A stretch of DNA of 64,000 nucleotides, taken from contig NZ_CANLZW010000009.1 of the NCBI RefSeq assembly GCF_947495625.1, positions 1 to 64,000 of the forward strand, given 5' to 3'. Positions 36,079-45,895 of this stretch are shown piece by piece. This DNA is from an uncultured Cocleimonas sp. (lineage in GTDB: Bacteria > Pseudomonadota > Gammaproteobacteria > Thiotrichales > Thiotrichaceae). The notes under the pieces were generated by a model. The model was not told the origin of the DNA. It made no database searches and was given only the letters and a program-made list of their open reading frames with translations. The first letter of the stretch is position 1, and each line of letters opens with the position of its first letter. The position numbers and the translations under genes are program-made.

Positions 36079-36896
36079 AGTATTCACTTCTCAAATCTGT
36101 CTCCTTCATTTTACTGCTAATGCTTCAGTCGGTCGTGTTTGCTGCGGATGAAGATAAATGGGATGAATATATCGGCCAGGCAGCTGCTGCAACCAGTGTG
36201 GACCGTGATTTTATTAAGGCAATTATCAAACAGGAGTCTGCCTTTCGTGATGATATCGGTAATGGCACAACACTCTCAAGTGCAGGTGCCATTGGTGCCA
36301 TGCAAGTCATGCCAGCTACCGGCGCTGATTTAGGTTATAGCGTCGAAGATCTCAAAGATCCTAAGACAAATATTATGGCAGGGGCTGAGTACCTGAAATG
36401 GTTATCGGGTCTCTCCTACATCGATGGCGATCCATTATTAATGGCTGCTGCCTACAACGCAGGTCCTGGTGCAGTTCAACAATATGGTGGAGTTCCCCCC
36501 TACTCTGAAACCGTTCCCTATGTGCAGAAAGTTGCCCAGAACTACGCCGGTTATTCAGGAAATACCATCAACACAGATAGCGTACCTGCGCCAACCATAG
36601 AAGGGGGTAGTCCTGGCATATCCATTGATTTAGCTTACCCAACTGTGTTGGCTGATATATCAGATGCTATCGATGTTTTTGAAGCTTATACCAATACCAG
36701 CGTATCAATGATGCAGAAGTTTTTTAAAGGACTGCTCGTGTTCTTGATGATGCTCCTTGCTGGTGTACAAATTTTGTTTTTTTGGAAAGAAGGTGTGAGC
36801 CAGGATGATGAGGAAGTATTTGCTGGCACATTCATTTTTTCCATGAGGGCACTGCTCCTCATGTCATTTTTATTCATTTTTATCACTGCCCTTTAA
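36075..36896 (+). CDS. Fusion of lytic transglycosylase (SLT) and DUF3262/TIGR03758-like membrane domain
   Basis: 273 residues. Signal peptide to about residue 23, SLT domain with catalytic Glu in AIIKQESAFRDD, then AIGAMQVMPATGADL and AAAYNAGPGAVQQYGG (about 27-160). The last 85 residues have two membrane helices (FFKGLLVFLMMLLAGVQILF and the C-terminal one) and the spacing of the small PFL_4701/TIGR03758 protein that normally occupies this place as a separate gene. This would anchor a peptidoglycan-cutting enzyme to the conjugation channel. It is the second transglycosylase in the block. Confidence 0.75.
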   Translation: MKYSLLKSVSFILLLMLQSVVFAADEDKWDEYIGQAAAATSVDRDFIKAIIKQESAFRDDIGNGTTLSSAGAIGAMQVMPATGADLGYSVEDLKDPKTNIMAGAEYLKWLSGLSYIDGDPLLMAAAYNAGPGAVQQYGGVPPYSETVPYVQKVAQNYAGYSGNTINTDSVPAPTIEGGSPGISIDLAYPTVLADISDAIDVFEAYTNTSVSMMQKFFKGLLVFLMMLLAGVQILFFWKEGVSQDDEEVFAGTFIFSMRALLLMSFLFIFITAL

Positions 36897-36909
36897 GGAG
36901 GGAAAAACT

Positions 36910-37323
36910 ATGTATCTTGCTCAAACTATTAAATCTCCATCTTTTGTAAAACAAGGATTATTTGCCCTGCTTCTTCTGAGTATTGTCATGTTATTTCCAA
37001 ACATTGCCTCAGCTGCCGATGAAACCGGTGCAGAGGTCACTACTGCCATTCTGGAAAATATTGTTAAGTACGCTAAATGGATCGCTTTTGTCATCATCGG
37101 AATTGCATTCATGATGGTGGGCTGGTTCTGCCTTAGAGCTTACGGTTCGTGGGCTGATGATGACAATAAGCAAGGCACTATGCCACGACTAGTCCTGACT
37201 ATCTTTCTTGGTATTTTGGTATTAGCTGTCGTTACCATTTTTGTGACTAAAGGCGTTACGTACTTAGAAACAAATATCGTAACCACTTCGATCAGCCCAG
37301 CTTATGAAACGACTATTGCCTAA
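36910..37323 (+). CDS. TIGR03745 (PFL_4702) family ICE membrane protein, possible pilin
   Basis: 137 residues. Signal peptide ending in NIASAADE, then two membrane helices (about 55-76 and 93-115) separated by a charged loop with WADDDNKQGTMPR. Size, signal peptide and two helices are like VirB2-type pilins, which is inference. GGAGGG lies ahead of the start. Confidence 0.83.
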   Translation: MYLAQTIKSPSFVKQGLFALLLLSIVMLFPNIASAADETGAEVTTAILENIVKYAKWIAFVIIGIAFMMVGWFCLRAYGSWADDDNKQGTMPRLVLTIFLGILVLAVVTIFVTKGVTYLETNIVTTSISPAYETTIA

Positions 37324-37325
37324 CA

Positions 37326-37703
37326 ATGGCTGATTTCGTTCCCAATAGGATCGACCGTGACCCCGTGATAATGAAGGGGGTCACAAATCCTGAATTTAAA
37401 ATGATTACCGTCATCGCATCCGTAATAAGTATTGGTGCTTTCATTTTATTTTTATTTGTCATTAGTGCCGTGTTTTCAATGCTTGCCAGTGCCTTTGTCC
37501 TGGTGATTAGTTTATTCGCGGGGGTGTACATGCTTGCTGCCTATAAGCGCAATAAACCACGTAATTACGTTACCCACATGAAGCATGTATACATCGAGCG
37601 TTATTTCAAAGTTCCAGCACCTTTTATTCATAAAACCACACATTTTAAATCCACTCGAAAAAGAAGATTGACGAGGAAAAGACATGGCTTATCAAAAAAA
37701 TAG
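37326..37703 (+). CDS. TIGR03750 (DUF3487) family ICE protein
   Basis: 125 residues. Two adjacent membrane helices (about 32-75) and a basic C-terminal tail (FKSTRKRRLTRKRHG). Topology is like TraL/VirB3-type proteins of the pilus base. It begins 3 bp after the previous stop and overlaps the next gene by 20 bp. Confidence 0.83.
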   Translation: MADFVPNRIDRDPVIMKGVTNPEFKMITVIASVISIGAFILFLFVISAVFSMLASAFVLVISLFAGVYMLAAYKRNKPRNYVTHMKHVYIERYFKVPAPFIHKTTHFKSTRKRRLTRKRHGLSKK

Positions 37704-38370
37704 AGATAACTTACTGGCGGTTATACGAACCCTTTCTGTCGCGCTGATTTTGATGACACTATTTTCAGGATATCTACTCGTTTCAGCAAAGAATCAACTG
37801 AAGCGCTCATTTGTCGATATCCCCTCCTATACCCTGGGCGGTAAAGCCGAATCAGTGGCTTTAAATACCATGCACAAAACCACCGTGTATAGCTTTGCAC
37901 AGCTCGTATTTCAGCGTCTCAACCACTGGTCTTACGATGGTGAAAAAGAATACGAGAAAAATATCCGTGCGAATGAACACATGCTGACACCTGAATACAT
38001 GGCGTTTTTAAGACGTGATGTAGAAAGACGTAAGGGCAACAAAGTCAGTTCAGAACTTAAGCATCGGAGCCGATCCATTCGTCCCATTGCTTCGGGCTGG
38101 GATGAAGACCGGGTGAAAGTCGTATCAACCAAAGATGGAAAACCCTCTGCCTGGGTGGTGCTACTGGATGTTGAGTTAACAGAAATGATTAAGGGAGAGA
38201 CCATTAAACACCTCTACTTACGTTACCCCCTTCGAGTCGCACTGTACGATATTGATCGCGATAGAAACCCCTGGCTATTGGCACTCGATGGATATCAGGA
38301 TGAACCCACAAAGATATCCAAAGAATTAGATAAAAAAGAAATGGTTAAAACTGAGGACTCACTGTTATGA
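37684..38370 (+). CDS. TIGR03746 (PFL_4703) family ICE protein, TraE/VirB8-like
   Basis: 228 residues. One N-terminal membrane anchor (SVALILMTLFSGYLLVSA) and a periplasmic domain with WSYDGEKEYEKNI and TEMIKGETIKHLYLRYPLRV. This layout fits the TraE/VirB8-type assembly factor of the channel. Overlaps its neighbours on both sides. Confidence 0.85.
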   Translation: MAYQKNRDNLLAVIRTLSVALILMTLFSGYLLVSAKNQLKRSFVDIPSYTLGGKAESVALNTMHKTTVYSFAQLVFQRLNHWSYDGEKEYEKNIRANEHMLTPEYMAFLRRDVERRKGNKVSSELKHRSRSIRPIASGWDEDRVKVVSTKDGKPSAWVVLLDVELTEMIKGETIKHLYLRYPLRVALYDIDRDRNPWLLALDGYQDEPTKISKELDKKEMVKTEDSLL

Positions 38371-39218
38371 AAATGTTTACCCGGCTAATAGTCATAGTAA
38401 CGCTCGTGTTTACACAATCTGGAACACAAACAGCGTTTGCACAAAGCGCAAAACGGATGATTTATAGGGGTGATGCTTTGAAAATCACGCTAGGTGTGGG
38501 TAATGAGCGCCGTTTAACGTTTCCCGATATCAAGCTGGTGTGGGCCGATGTTAAAGATAAGTTAAAGCCAGACCTGGACGTGCAAATCGTTGGTAAGAAT
38601 GTCTATTTCAAAGCCAAGAAACCGTTTAAATCGACCCGCATTATTGTTGGTGAAGATGGTGGCAATAAAGTGTACTTACTGGATGTTATGGCCACTAAAA
38701 AAAAGGTGGGCAATCAACGCCTCGTGATAGTCGTGGGTGAGGACCGCTTTGCGGTGGCCGATAAAGATAAAAAAGTCATAGCAGAGTCTGTAATTGCGCC
38801 TTTAAAACGAAGGTCATCACCAGGGGCCGGGTTTAAAACCTTACTGCAATATGCTGCACGTGAAGTCTATGCACCTGAAAGACTTCGCGTTAAGACCGTG
38901 GGTATGCACCGTGAGTTTATTAATAAACGTCGCACCTATCATTTGTATAGAGGTAATGAAATCAATACACAGCCTGTCGTTGCCTGGCGCTCAGGTGGAC
39001 TCCATGTCTCAGCGATTAAAGTGCAAAACCGAACCAATAAGTACTTGGCTTTAGACCCCAGGTTACTCAGAGGTAAATGGAAAGCTTCCTTATTTTATCA
39101 TACGCAGCTTGCTCCAAACGGAAGTCCGGATGACACAAGTACCCTCTTTCTTATTTCAGAGGATGCCTATGTAGATGCGATTCGATCAAACCCAATGATA
39201 AAAATAGGGGGGAGATAA
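38367..39218 (+). CDS. TIGR03749 (PFL_4704) family ICE protein, TraK/VirB9-like
   Basis: 283 residues. Signal peptide (LVFTQSGTQTAFAQS), then beta-rich periplasmic sequence with PDIKLVWADVKDKLKPD and NKYLALDPRLLRGKWKA. This fits the outer-membrane core subunit of the TraK/VirB9 class. Overlaps the previous stop by 4 bp. Confidence 0.85.
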   Translation: MKMFTRLIVIVTLVFTQSGTQTAFAQSAKRMIYRGDALKITLGVGNERRLTFPDIKLVWADVKDKLKPDLDVQIVGKNVYFKAKKPFKSTRIIVGEDGGNKVYLLDVMATKKKVGNQRLVIVVGEDRFAVADKDKKVIAESVIAPLKRRSSPGAGFKTLLQYAAREVYAPERLRVKTVGMHREFINKRRTYHLYRGNEINTQPVVAWRSGGLHVSAIKVQNRTNKYLALDPRLLRGKWKASLFYHTQLAPNGSPDDTSTLFLISEDAYVDAIRSNPMIKIGGR

Positions 39219-39221
39219 ATA

Positions 39222-40655
39222 ATGGCTTCTTCCAAATCAAGCAAGATGCTTCCCATTATTACACTACTGATTGTGGCAGTAGTCGGAGCGGGTCTCTATG
39301 TGAATTTCTTTCTCTTTGATAAAGATGGTACACGCAGAGCCAACCTTGGCTTTAACTCAAGCAGAATGAAGAGTGTACAGGTCGATGCAGATCTTCCTGT
39401 CGATACTTTGAACACCCTGGCTGAAAAGTCAGCGACTTTTGAGAGTCAAGTGAAAGGTGTGAGAGAAGCAACGTCAAAGTCCTCACAAGAGATTCTTGAA
39501 ATGAGAAAGATGATGAAGCAAATGGTTGAGAGTAATAGTTTGTTACAGCAGAAGTTAGATCAACAGAACCGTGAAATGACTGCCGTAAAATCAGCGGTAT
39601 CAAGCAATAACAATAAAACACTGGATTTTGAAGCGATCAAAGAGAATCTGGTCGAAGCGGTCACAGGAAACATTGCAGCGATGTTACCCAATGAAGCACA
39701 AACCGAGTACCCCATTTCAACGGGGGGACTTACCAATGAACCTACGGTCGTGCCAGAAACCACTTCACGTGTTAGAGCCTATGGCGCACCGATAGATAAA
39801 AATGGGCAAGTCCCTAAAAACTATCTGGATCAACTCGATCAATCATCAAACGATGATCATAGTAAAGACGCTGTCTCAGCAGTCGATCAGCAACCTGAAG
39901 TGGTCGTAGACCCTCGTTACACTATTCCTGCAGATGCGGTATTAAACGATTCGATAACGATAACTGCCTTGATAGGGCGAATTCCTAAAAGTGGCAACAT
40001 AGGCGACCCTGCACCTTTTAAAGTGGCTATTGGTCGGGAAAACCTGGCAGCGAATGGATTCTCTATTTCTGGTCTGGATGGAATGATCATGTCAGGGGTG
40101 GTCTACGGTGATTCAGTTAGAAGTTGTGTCATCACCAAAATCAGACGCGCTACGTATATTTTTGAAGATGGGAGAATCCTCACCCTGCCCCGCTCAAAAA
40201 CAGCAAGATCAGGAAGTGCTAAGACATCCAGCATAAGCGCTGGTAATACCATCGGTTATTTAACAGATCCATACGGTGACCCTTGTATCAAAGGTCGTCT
40301 CTACTCCAATGGTAATGCCCAACTGAGAAAATCAATCCTGGCGAACATGGCCGCAGGTGCCGCTAATGCCTATGCACAAACACAAGTCACCACGCTCACT
40401 GATGCCAGTAATATCGCCTCCGCAGTGACAGGTAATGATACAAAGTTTGTAACAGGATCTGCTATCGCGGAAGGGGCACAAAGTGTCGCTGATATTTTAA
40501 AAAACCAAGAGTTTGATAGTTGGGACCAGGTGGTTGTGCCAGTGGGTACGCCTGTGACCATTAACATCGATCAACAACTTGAAATTGATAATGCCACCTA
40601 TTTAAGGAAACTGGTTTATGGACAAGAAAATAACGTTAACGGCCTTACTGATTAG
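39222..40655 (+). CDS. TIGR03752 (PFL_4705) family ICE protein, TraB/VirB10-like
   Basis: 477 residues. One N-terminal helix (LPIITLLIVAVVGAGLYVNF), a coiled coil at about 65-125 (MKQMVESNSLLQQKLDQQNR), then a beta-rich C-terminal domain with YGDPCIKGRLYSNG and VVPVGTPVTINIDQQ. This spans inner to outer membrane like TraB/VirB10. The 3' end overlaps the next lipoprotein gene by 38 bp. Confidence 0.87.
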   Translation: MASSKSSKMLPIITLLIVAVVGAGLYVNFFLFDKDGTRRANLGFNSSRMKSVQVDADLPVDTLNTLAEKSATFESQVKGVREATSKSSQEILEMRKMMKQMVESNSLLQQKLDQQNREMTAVKSAVSSNNNKTLDFEAIKENLVEAVTGNIAAMLPNEAQTEYPISTGGLTNEPTVVPETTSRVRAYGAPIDKNGQVPKNYLDQLDQSSNDDHSKDAVSAVDQQPEVVVDPRYTIPADAVLNDSITITALIGRIPKSGNIGDPAPFKVAIGRENLAANGFSISGLDGMIMSGVVYGDSVRSCVITKIRRATYIFEDGRILTLPRSKTARSGSAKTSSISAGNTIGYLTDPYGDPCIKGRLYSNGNAQLRKSILANMAAGAANAYAQTQVTTLTDASNIASAVTGNDTKFVTGSAIAEGAQSVADILKNQEFDSWDQVVVPVGTPVTINIDQQLEIDNATYLRKLVYGQENNVNGLTD

Positions 40656-41076
40656 CAGCATTGCTATCAGCGGATGTAGCTCATCGAGTCAGATGAATAC
40701 TGCTAACTCAGCGTCAAAAAAGCCTCGTGCAACTGTCGCAGACATTATGAAACGTCAAGGCTCAGAGACTGATATTAAGTCATACAGGCGTTCTGTATCA
40801 GAGTCAGCGCATCAGCCTGTCCCTGTATCAATGTTCAATAGGGTGAGAGGACAGTCAAGACATGTCCCATTAATGCACTACACACGTTCAGAGGCTAAGG
40901 AACTCAAGGGGATTTTTCCGCGCCTTCCTAATCCTGATTTGTGCATGTATGTATACCCACACCTATCGTTAGAAGAGGCAACAATACCGGGTTATAGCAG
41001 TTGCTTTTCCCTTTATGACAAAAACCATTATGCCTTGCCAGGTGAAATGCCAGCAACTCTGCAAGCGAACTACTAA
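40618..41076 (+). CDS. TIGR03751 family ICE lipoprotein, TraV/VirB7-like
   Basis: 152 residues with lipobox ISGCSS (Cys at about 20). The C-terminal part has FPRLPNPDLCMYVYPHLS, conserved in this family. It would be the outer-membrane lipoprotein of the core complex. Starts inside the end of the TraB-like gene. Confidence 0.87.
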   Translation: MDKKITLTALLISSIAISGCSSSSQMNTANSASKKPRATVADIMKRQGSETDIKSYRRSVSESAHQPVPVSMFNRVRGQSRHVPLMHYTRSEAKELKGIFPRLPNPDLCMYVYPHLSLEEATIPGYSSCFSLYDKNHYALPGEMPATLQANY

Positions 41077-41088
41077 GAGATTACCTTT

Positions 41089-43926
41089 ATGAGCGTTAAA
41101 CCACCCACTGAAGGACTGACACCAAACACCTCTGACGGAGTGGTCAAATATGGCAATGTACGCCGTAAGAAACTAAAAGATACCTGGTGGAATAAGATAA
41201 GGCGAGGAACCTATTATCCGTTGTCCGGTGATGTGCCACTAGAGGAAAAAGACCGAAAAAAGCCGATTACTAAAACAGGAACCATTGCTGAAGAGTCATT
41301 TTTAGATCATGTACCCTTTTCTCATTACGATACGATCAATAAACAGATTGTTTCAGATGATGAACCAGGACGTGAAAAACGTGCGGTATTTCTGGATATC
41401 CTACCTGCCGATGTGGAAGGCATGAATGAGGAAAATATCGAAGAAATAGCGGATAAAATCGCGATTGCCTTTAGCGCGATTACCGGTGAAACCATTCCCT
41501 GGATTGTTCAGATTTATATTAATGATGAACCAGTTAGAGCACTCACCCATGAAATTAAATCCTATGCTGAAAGCTATGACAAAGACAAACTTGAGGGTGA
41601 ATTACCCCCCAAAGAATATAGAGAAATGTGGGGTAATGTCTTAGACGAACACTTAAACAATATATCGTCACGCTCAGGTGTCTTTGAAGAATCTCGCACC
41701 GGTTTATCCTGGCGAGCTCGATTTCGTCGAGTCAAAATGGTTCTGTACAAAAACAGCCGTGATGTAGATCCATTACACCTCAATGATCAGGTTTTGCGCG
41801 TCTCTGAAGCACTCAGGGAAGCAGGTATTCAGACAAAACGTATGGACGGTGAATCGGTCTACAAGTGGTTGATGCCTTGGTACTCAGGTGAACAGGAAGA
41901 TGCCTATGAACACATGGAAAGAATGCCGTATCCGCGTGAAGAGGAAAACAATGGCGAACTTCCCGCTGCCTTTGATTTGGGCGAGATGTGTATTCGTAAC
42001 AGTCCAATTAGCTGTGATCATGAGAATAAATGTTGGCGCTTAGGTAAGCGTTTTAATCGTTTTATTACGTTAGAGCCTTATCAATATAAACCCAAGCCTG
42101 GGCATTGGGTACTTCAAAGTAAGAATGGGACAACACCTTTTGACCGGATGCCTGACGGATCCATTTTAATGTACACACTGATCATTCATGCTCAAGATAA
42201 AGTAGAAGGCAAAGTGACTGGGACAAAATCACGTGCAATCGGTGATGGTATGGATGCTGAGCTTACTCGCCAAGAATGTGATGCCACCTTGCTCGCAATG
42301 GCCAAAGGTGATCGCTTGATTACCTCAGTCGCTGGAATCTACATTGACGCACAATCACTAGAGGAGCTAGAGACAAGAACTACAACCTGTATGGCTGCAG
42401 TGAAAGGTGCAGGGTTCGATGTCATTGAACCTGTGGGTGAGAATGGTGATGTACTGATTCTCGATACCTTTACGCGCGGATTGCCCATGAATTTTGATGT
42501 GGAACTGGACGATAAAGAGTTTGGACGTGCCAGAAAAATATTTGATGATCATTCTGCACGACTCATACCCTTCTTAACCCGTGGTCGGGGTACCAATCAT
42601 CATGGTATCAACTTTAATGCGACCGGTGGAGAACCGATATCTTTTGATCCTTTGAATAACCTGGACCGTGCAAAAAATGCACATTTATTCATGATTGGTT
42701 CAACAGGATCAGGTAAAACCGCAACGACGATTAATATGTTGCTACAGCTGCTCTATGTCCACAACCCTAGACTCTACCTTATTACAGCACTTCCCACCTT
42801 CGGACTATTTGGTGATTTCCTTGATTTTCATGGCTATAAGGTCAATCGAATTCAAGTGACTAAACACAGCCAACCTTCTTTACCTCCTTTCGCCGATATT
42901 CCATTAATTGAAACAGGTAGTGATGGAGATCCGAATAACACGGTTATCAATGATTCGGGTGATCGTAATATTCTTGGTGAGGCTGAAATTGTAGCAAAGC
43001 TAATGCTCACAGGTGGTAGAGAAAAAGAACTTGATAAATACGATTCACATGCTGAAGCACTAGTCTCAGAAGCCATCCAATTCGCTGCTAAAACAGTTGT
43101 AGAAGATGGTCGCAGAGAAGCACTGACAGAAGATGTGGTTAAGGCGTTAAAAGCATTATCTGCCGATGAGGAAAGATTCCCAGAACGCAACGAACGTCAA
43201 ATGTTGGCTAAGTTTGCAACGATCATGCAACGCTTCACCAATGGCTTCAAAGGACAATTATTTAATCGTCCAAGAGATGAAGTTAAAAATGCCGATATCA
43301 CGATCTTAGAATTAGGTGAATTGGCGAAAGATGGCAATGAAATTGACCTAGCCATTGCTATGACAGGTCAACTACAGACGATTAATCATATCGTGGAAAA
43401 TGATCGGGAAAATCTACGAAATACGATTACGGTTATTGATGAAGCGCATACCCTGGTTAAAAACCCACTGATTGCTCCCTATTTGAAAAAAATCACCGCC
43501 ATGTGGCGAACTTATGCGGGTTGGTTGTGGATTATCACCCAATCACTGGAGCAGATGCCTGATACCACCAAAGAGATCTTGGCTCAACCAGAATGGTGGT
43601 TTGCTTTGAATATGGAAATAGATGAGCTTGAGCGTATCAAGAAGTTTAAGGACCTTAACGAACATCAAGGCAACTTATTAACCGGGACGAAGAAAGAATA
43701 CCAAAAGTTCACGGAAGGCGGTGTGATCTCATCGAACGTGAATACAATCTTTAGAGCTGTTCCTCCGGCGATTGTATTAGCACTGACAGGTACTGAGAAT
43801 GCTGAGATTGCGAAACGACATCGCTTGATGAAGAAGCTCAATATTAATGAGGCTGAGGCAGCCTTTAAAGTGGCCGAAGAGATTCTCCATAAAAGAGAAC
43901 GCTTTGGTAAACAGATCAATGGTTAA
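41089..43926 (+). CDS. traC: Conjugative transfer ATPase TraC (TIGR03744, PFL_4706)
   Basis: 945 residues, VirB4-class ATPase. Walker A IGSTGSGKTATT near residue 536 and Walker B TVIDEAHTLVKNP near 782. The N-terminal half (VFLDILPADVEGMNEENIEE and following) is specific to the ICE type. Supplies energy for pilus assembly and substrate movement. The last 8 bp overlap the start of a small zinc-ribbon gene. Confidence 0.93.
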   Translation: MSVKPPTEGLTPNTSDGVVKYGNVRRKKLKDTWWNKIRRGTYYPLSGDVPLEEKDRKKPITKTGTIAEESFLDHVPFSHYDTINKQIVSDDEPGREKRAVFLDILPADVEGMNEENIEEIADKIAIAFSAITGETIPWIVQIYINDEPVRALTHEIKSYAESYDKDKLEGELPPKEYREMWGNVLDEHLNNISSRSGVFEESRTGLSWRARFRRVKMVLYKNSRDVDPLHLNDQVLRVSEALREAGIQTKRMDGESVYKWLMPWYSGEQEDAYEHMERMPYPREEENNGELPAAFDLGEMCIRNSPISCDHENKCWRLGKRFNRFITLEPYQYKPKPGHWVLQSKNGTTPFDRMPDGSILMYTLIIHAQDKVEGKVTGTKSRAIGDGMDAELTRQECDATLLAMAKGDRLITSVAGIYIDAQSLEELETRTTTCMAAVKGAGFDVIEPVGENGDVLILDTFTRGLPMNFDVELDDKEFGRARKIFDDHSARLIPFLTRGRGTNHHGINFNATGGEPISFDPLNNLDRAKNAHLFMIGSTGSGKTATTINMLLQLLYVHNPRLYLITALPTFGLFGDFLDFHGYKVNRIQVTKHSQPSLPPFADIPLIETGSDGDPNNTVINDSGDRNILGEAEIVAKLMLTGGREKELDKYDSHAEALVSEAIQFAAKTVVEDGRREALTEDVVKALKALSADEERFPERNERQMLAKFATIMQRFTNGFKGQLFNRPRDEVKNADITILELGELAKDGNEIDLAIAMTGQLQTINHIVENDRENLRNTITVIDEAHTLVKNPLIAPYLKKITAMWRTYAGWLWIITQSLEQMPDTTKEILAQPEWWFALNMEIDELERIKKFKDLNEHQGNLLTGTKKEYQKFTEGGVISSNVNTIFRAVPPAIVLALTGTENAEIAKRHRLMKKLNINEAEAAFKVAEEILHKRERFGKQING

Positions 43927-44134
43927 AAAAGTTATTAAAAACAACACGGATAAAGTCATCAATATTTGGTGTGCTACTTGCGGTGACACAACCATTAATT
44001 GCCCCGAAATACGCTGGAAAATTAAAGATGAAGCACGAGGCATCGGGATCTGTTGTCACTGCGCTGAAGTGTTAGATGAAGAGTATTTGGTATTACCCAA
44101 TAAGAATGAGGATGGTTATGCAGCATTTGATTAA
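43919..44134 (+). CDS. Small zinc-ribbon protein
   Basis: 71 residues from the ATG at 43919, overlapping the traC stop. Two CxxC pairs (CATCGD and CCHCAE) about 29 residues apart suggest a zinc ribbon. No known MPF_G family in this position comes to mind. Its stop lies 17 bp inside the next gene. It could serve in DNA or protein binding in the cytoplasm. Confidence 0.6.
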   Translation: MVKKVIKNNTDKVINIWCATCGDTTINCPEIRWKIKDEARGIGICCHCAEVLDEEYLVLPNKNEDGYAAFD

Positions 44135-44657
44135 ATTAAGCCGATTAACGACAAAAACTTGTGCGTCTATCACGTTATTACTACTGCTCTCACAGGCTGT
44201 TTTCGCCAGTGAAATTAAAATTTTCCTGAATAAGGAACATGCTGATCAGGTCACAGGAATTGCTGAAGCCAAAGCATATGGTTTCACCGTCAATTATATC
44301 TATGTAGACCGTATTGATGAAGTCCAGGATCAGATCTCACAGCGAGTAACTGAAAAGTATCAACCAGCAATCGATGCGGTTGTTGCCAATATAGGCCTGG
44401 AGGCGTTAATGGCAATGGGTGATATCGAGCGTACCGAATTCTTTATGCAAGAGTTTGCGAAGATGAAGGTTAAGCCGGTTACACCATCGACTATCTTACC
44501 CAGCGAATTAGATGACGTGAAATACGCTATCAGTGATGTTAATCAAGCTGAAGAACAGGGCATTACGCCTGAGATGTTGCCAGCAGTGATTCTCAACGGT
44601 CAACTTTACCAACAGCAATACGACCTCTTGACGCTGATCAAGGAGAATCAAAAATGA
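44118..44657 (+). CDS. TIGR03757 (PFL_4709) family ICE protein
   Basis: 179 residues from the ATG at 44118 (GAGGA upstream), giving a signal peptide SITLLLLLSQAVFAS. The ending LPAVILNGQLYQQQYDLLTL matches the thioredoxin-like end typical of TIGR03757/TrbC-W-type proteins (P-A-V-I/V-x-G). Longer than the usual 110-140 residues because of a helical insertion. Periplasmic pilus-assembly factor by analogy. Confidence 0.75.
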   Translation: MQHLIKLSRLTTKTCASITLLLLLSQAVFASEIKIFLNKEHADQVTGIAEAKAYGFTVNYIYVDRIDEVQDQISQRVTEKYQPAIDAVVANIGLEALMAMGDIERTEFFMQEFAKMKVKPVTPSTILPSELDDVKYAISDVNQAEEQGITPEMLPAVILNGQLYQQQYDLLTLIKENQK

Positions 44658-45877
44658 GGAAAAACAATAAACTGCTTGCCTTCATTATCTATATTGCACT
44701 GATCAATCCCTTTGTGAATGTCAATGTACAAGCCGAAACGTTTAGCGGCATTGATGTCATTGCCGATGCACACACCTTTGAGTGTCTTGACTATGAAATC
44801 ATTATGCCAATATGTATTTATCTGCTGATTATAGTTACACCATTTGGTGTTTATTTTAAGTGGTATTTCCGCGATAGGATTAATCACAATTTGCCTGATC
44901 TTGTTGTGACCTCTTTTAAAACACCTGGGCAAACGCCTTTCACCGATATTCGCAGCACCGAAAGCAAAGCGGCCATGGAGATTTTCAACTCAAGTTCAAT
45001 GCGTTCAGCATTCGATGACCATGCATTAGGTGGAGGTGAGGTTTTAAATGGTCACGTAGGAAGGCAATCTTCAAACACAGTAAAGAACAATCGGATGTTC
45101 GAAGCCAATGTGATCGGCTCACCCGCGCCTAAAGTAATTAGAAAAACCATGAAATATGGTGTTCCAGCAATTTTAGGCAAACAGTTTATCTGTAAGTCTA
45201 ATGTAAAACGCTATAAGCCCTATTTTATGTCTGAAGCAGACGCAATAGCCTGGCGTAGAGGCGAACTAAACCCCCATGCCTCGATCTATATCACAGGTGC
45301 ACGAGAAATTGGAAGTCTCAGCGTCAGTAATCCAACCGGTAATACCTGGGGCAAAGTACACCCAAGAATAGGATTTGTTCTTCAAACAGAACCTGCCAAA
45401 GCTGCAGCTGTTATTGCACAACGCTCAATCGATATCGTTACACAGAAAAACCAGGTTCCTCATGTGTATCAGTCCTATGGGACAAGTGAAGGTGAAGTTA
45501 ATTATATCCCGACAGAAGTGGATGAGAGTAACTGTGAAAATGGAGGCTTTGGGGAGTATTCACAGGATCCTAACTGCGTGGCTGAGTACAATAATGATAC
45601 GAGTGAATACTCAGACTCTTATGACACACTCGAAGAGGCGTGTCCTACAACCTGTTATGGCGCTTCAGCCTCTGCAACTCAGATGCCAGCCGGTGATGAA
45701 AAAAGAAAAGCCTGGCAAATGCTAGTACCTGAACCCTCCGATCAATGCGAAGCGTTTGGCACCGATGATAAAGACTGGCCAAAAAATAAAAACAATGAAG
45801 AAGGCGAGTATGGCTGGAACTACTGGCGAGAGTATGAATGCTGCAAACCTGCTCCTGGTATTTTATTAAACCCCTAA
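44654..45877 (+). CDS. TIGR03756 (PFL_4710) family ICE protein, TraU-like
   Basis: 407 residues. Signal peptide to about NVQAET. A transmembrane segment (IIMPICIYLLIIVTPFGVYF) and a C-terminal half rich in Cys (CENGGFGEYS, CVAEYN, CPTTCYGASAS, YECCKP), expected to form disulphides in the periplasm. Matches TraU-type pilus assembly proteins. Overlaps the previous stop by 4 bp. Confidence 0.83.
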   Translation: MRKNNKLLAFIIYIALINPFVNVNVQAETFSGIDVIADAHTFECLDYEIIMPICIYLLIIVTPFGVYFKWYFRDRINHNLPDLVVTSFKTPGQTPFTDIRSTESKAAMEIFNSSSMRSAFDDHALGGGEVLNGHVGRQSSNTVKNNRMFEANVIGSPAPKVIRKTMKYGVPAILGKQFICKSNVKRYKPYFMSEADAIAWRRGELNPHASIYITGAREIGSLSVSNPTGNTWGKVHPRIGFVLQTEPAKAAAVIAQRSIDIVTQKNQVPHVYQSYGTSEGEVNYIPTEVDESNCENGGFGEYSQDPNCVAEYNNDTSEYSDSYDTLEEACPTTCYGASASATQMPAGDEKRKAWQMLVPEPSDQCEAFGTDDKDWPKNKNNEEGEYGWNYWREYECCKPAPGILLNP

Positions 45878-45895
45878 TATTAAGAATCAATAAAT

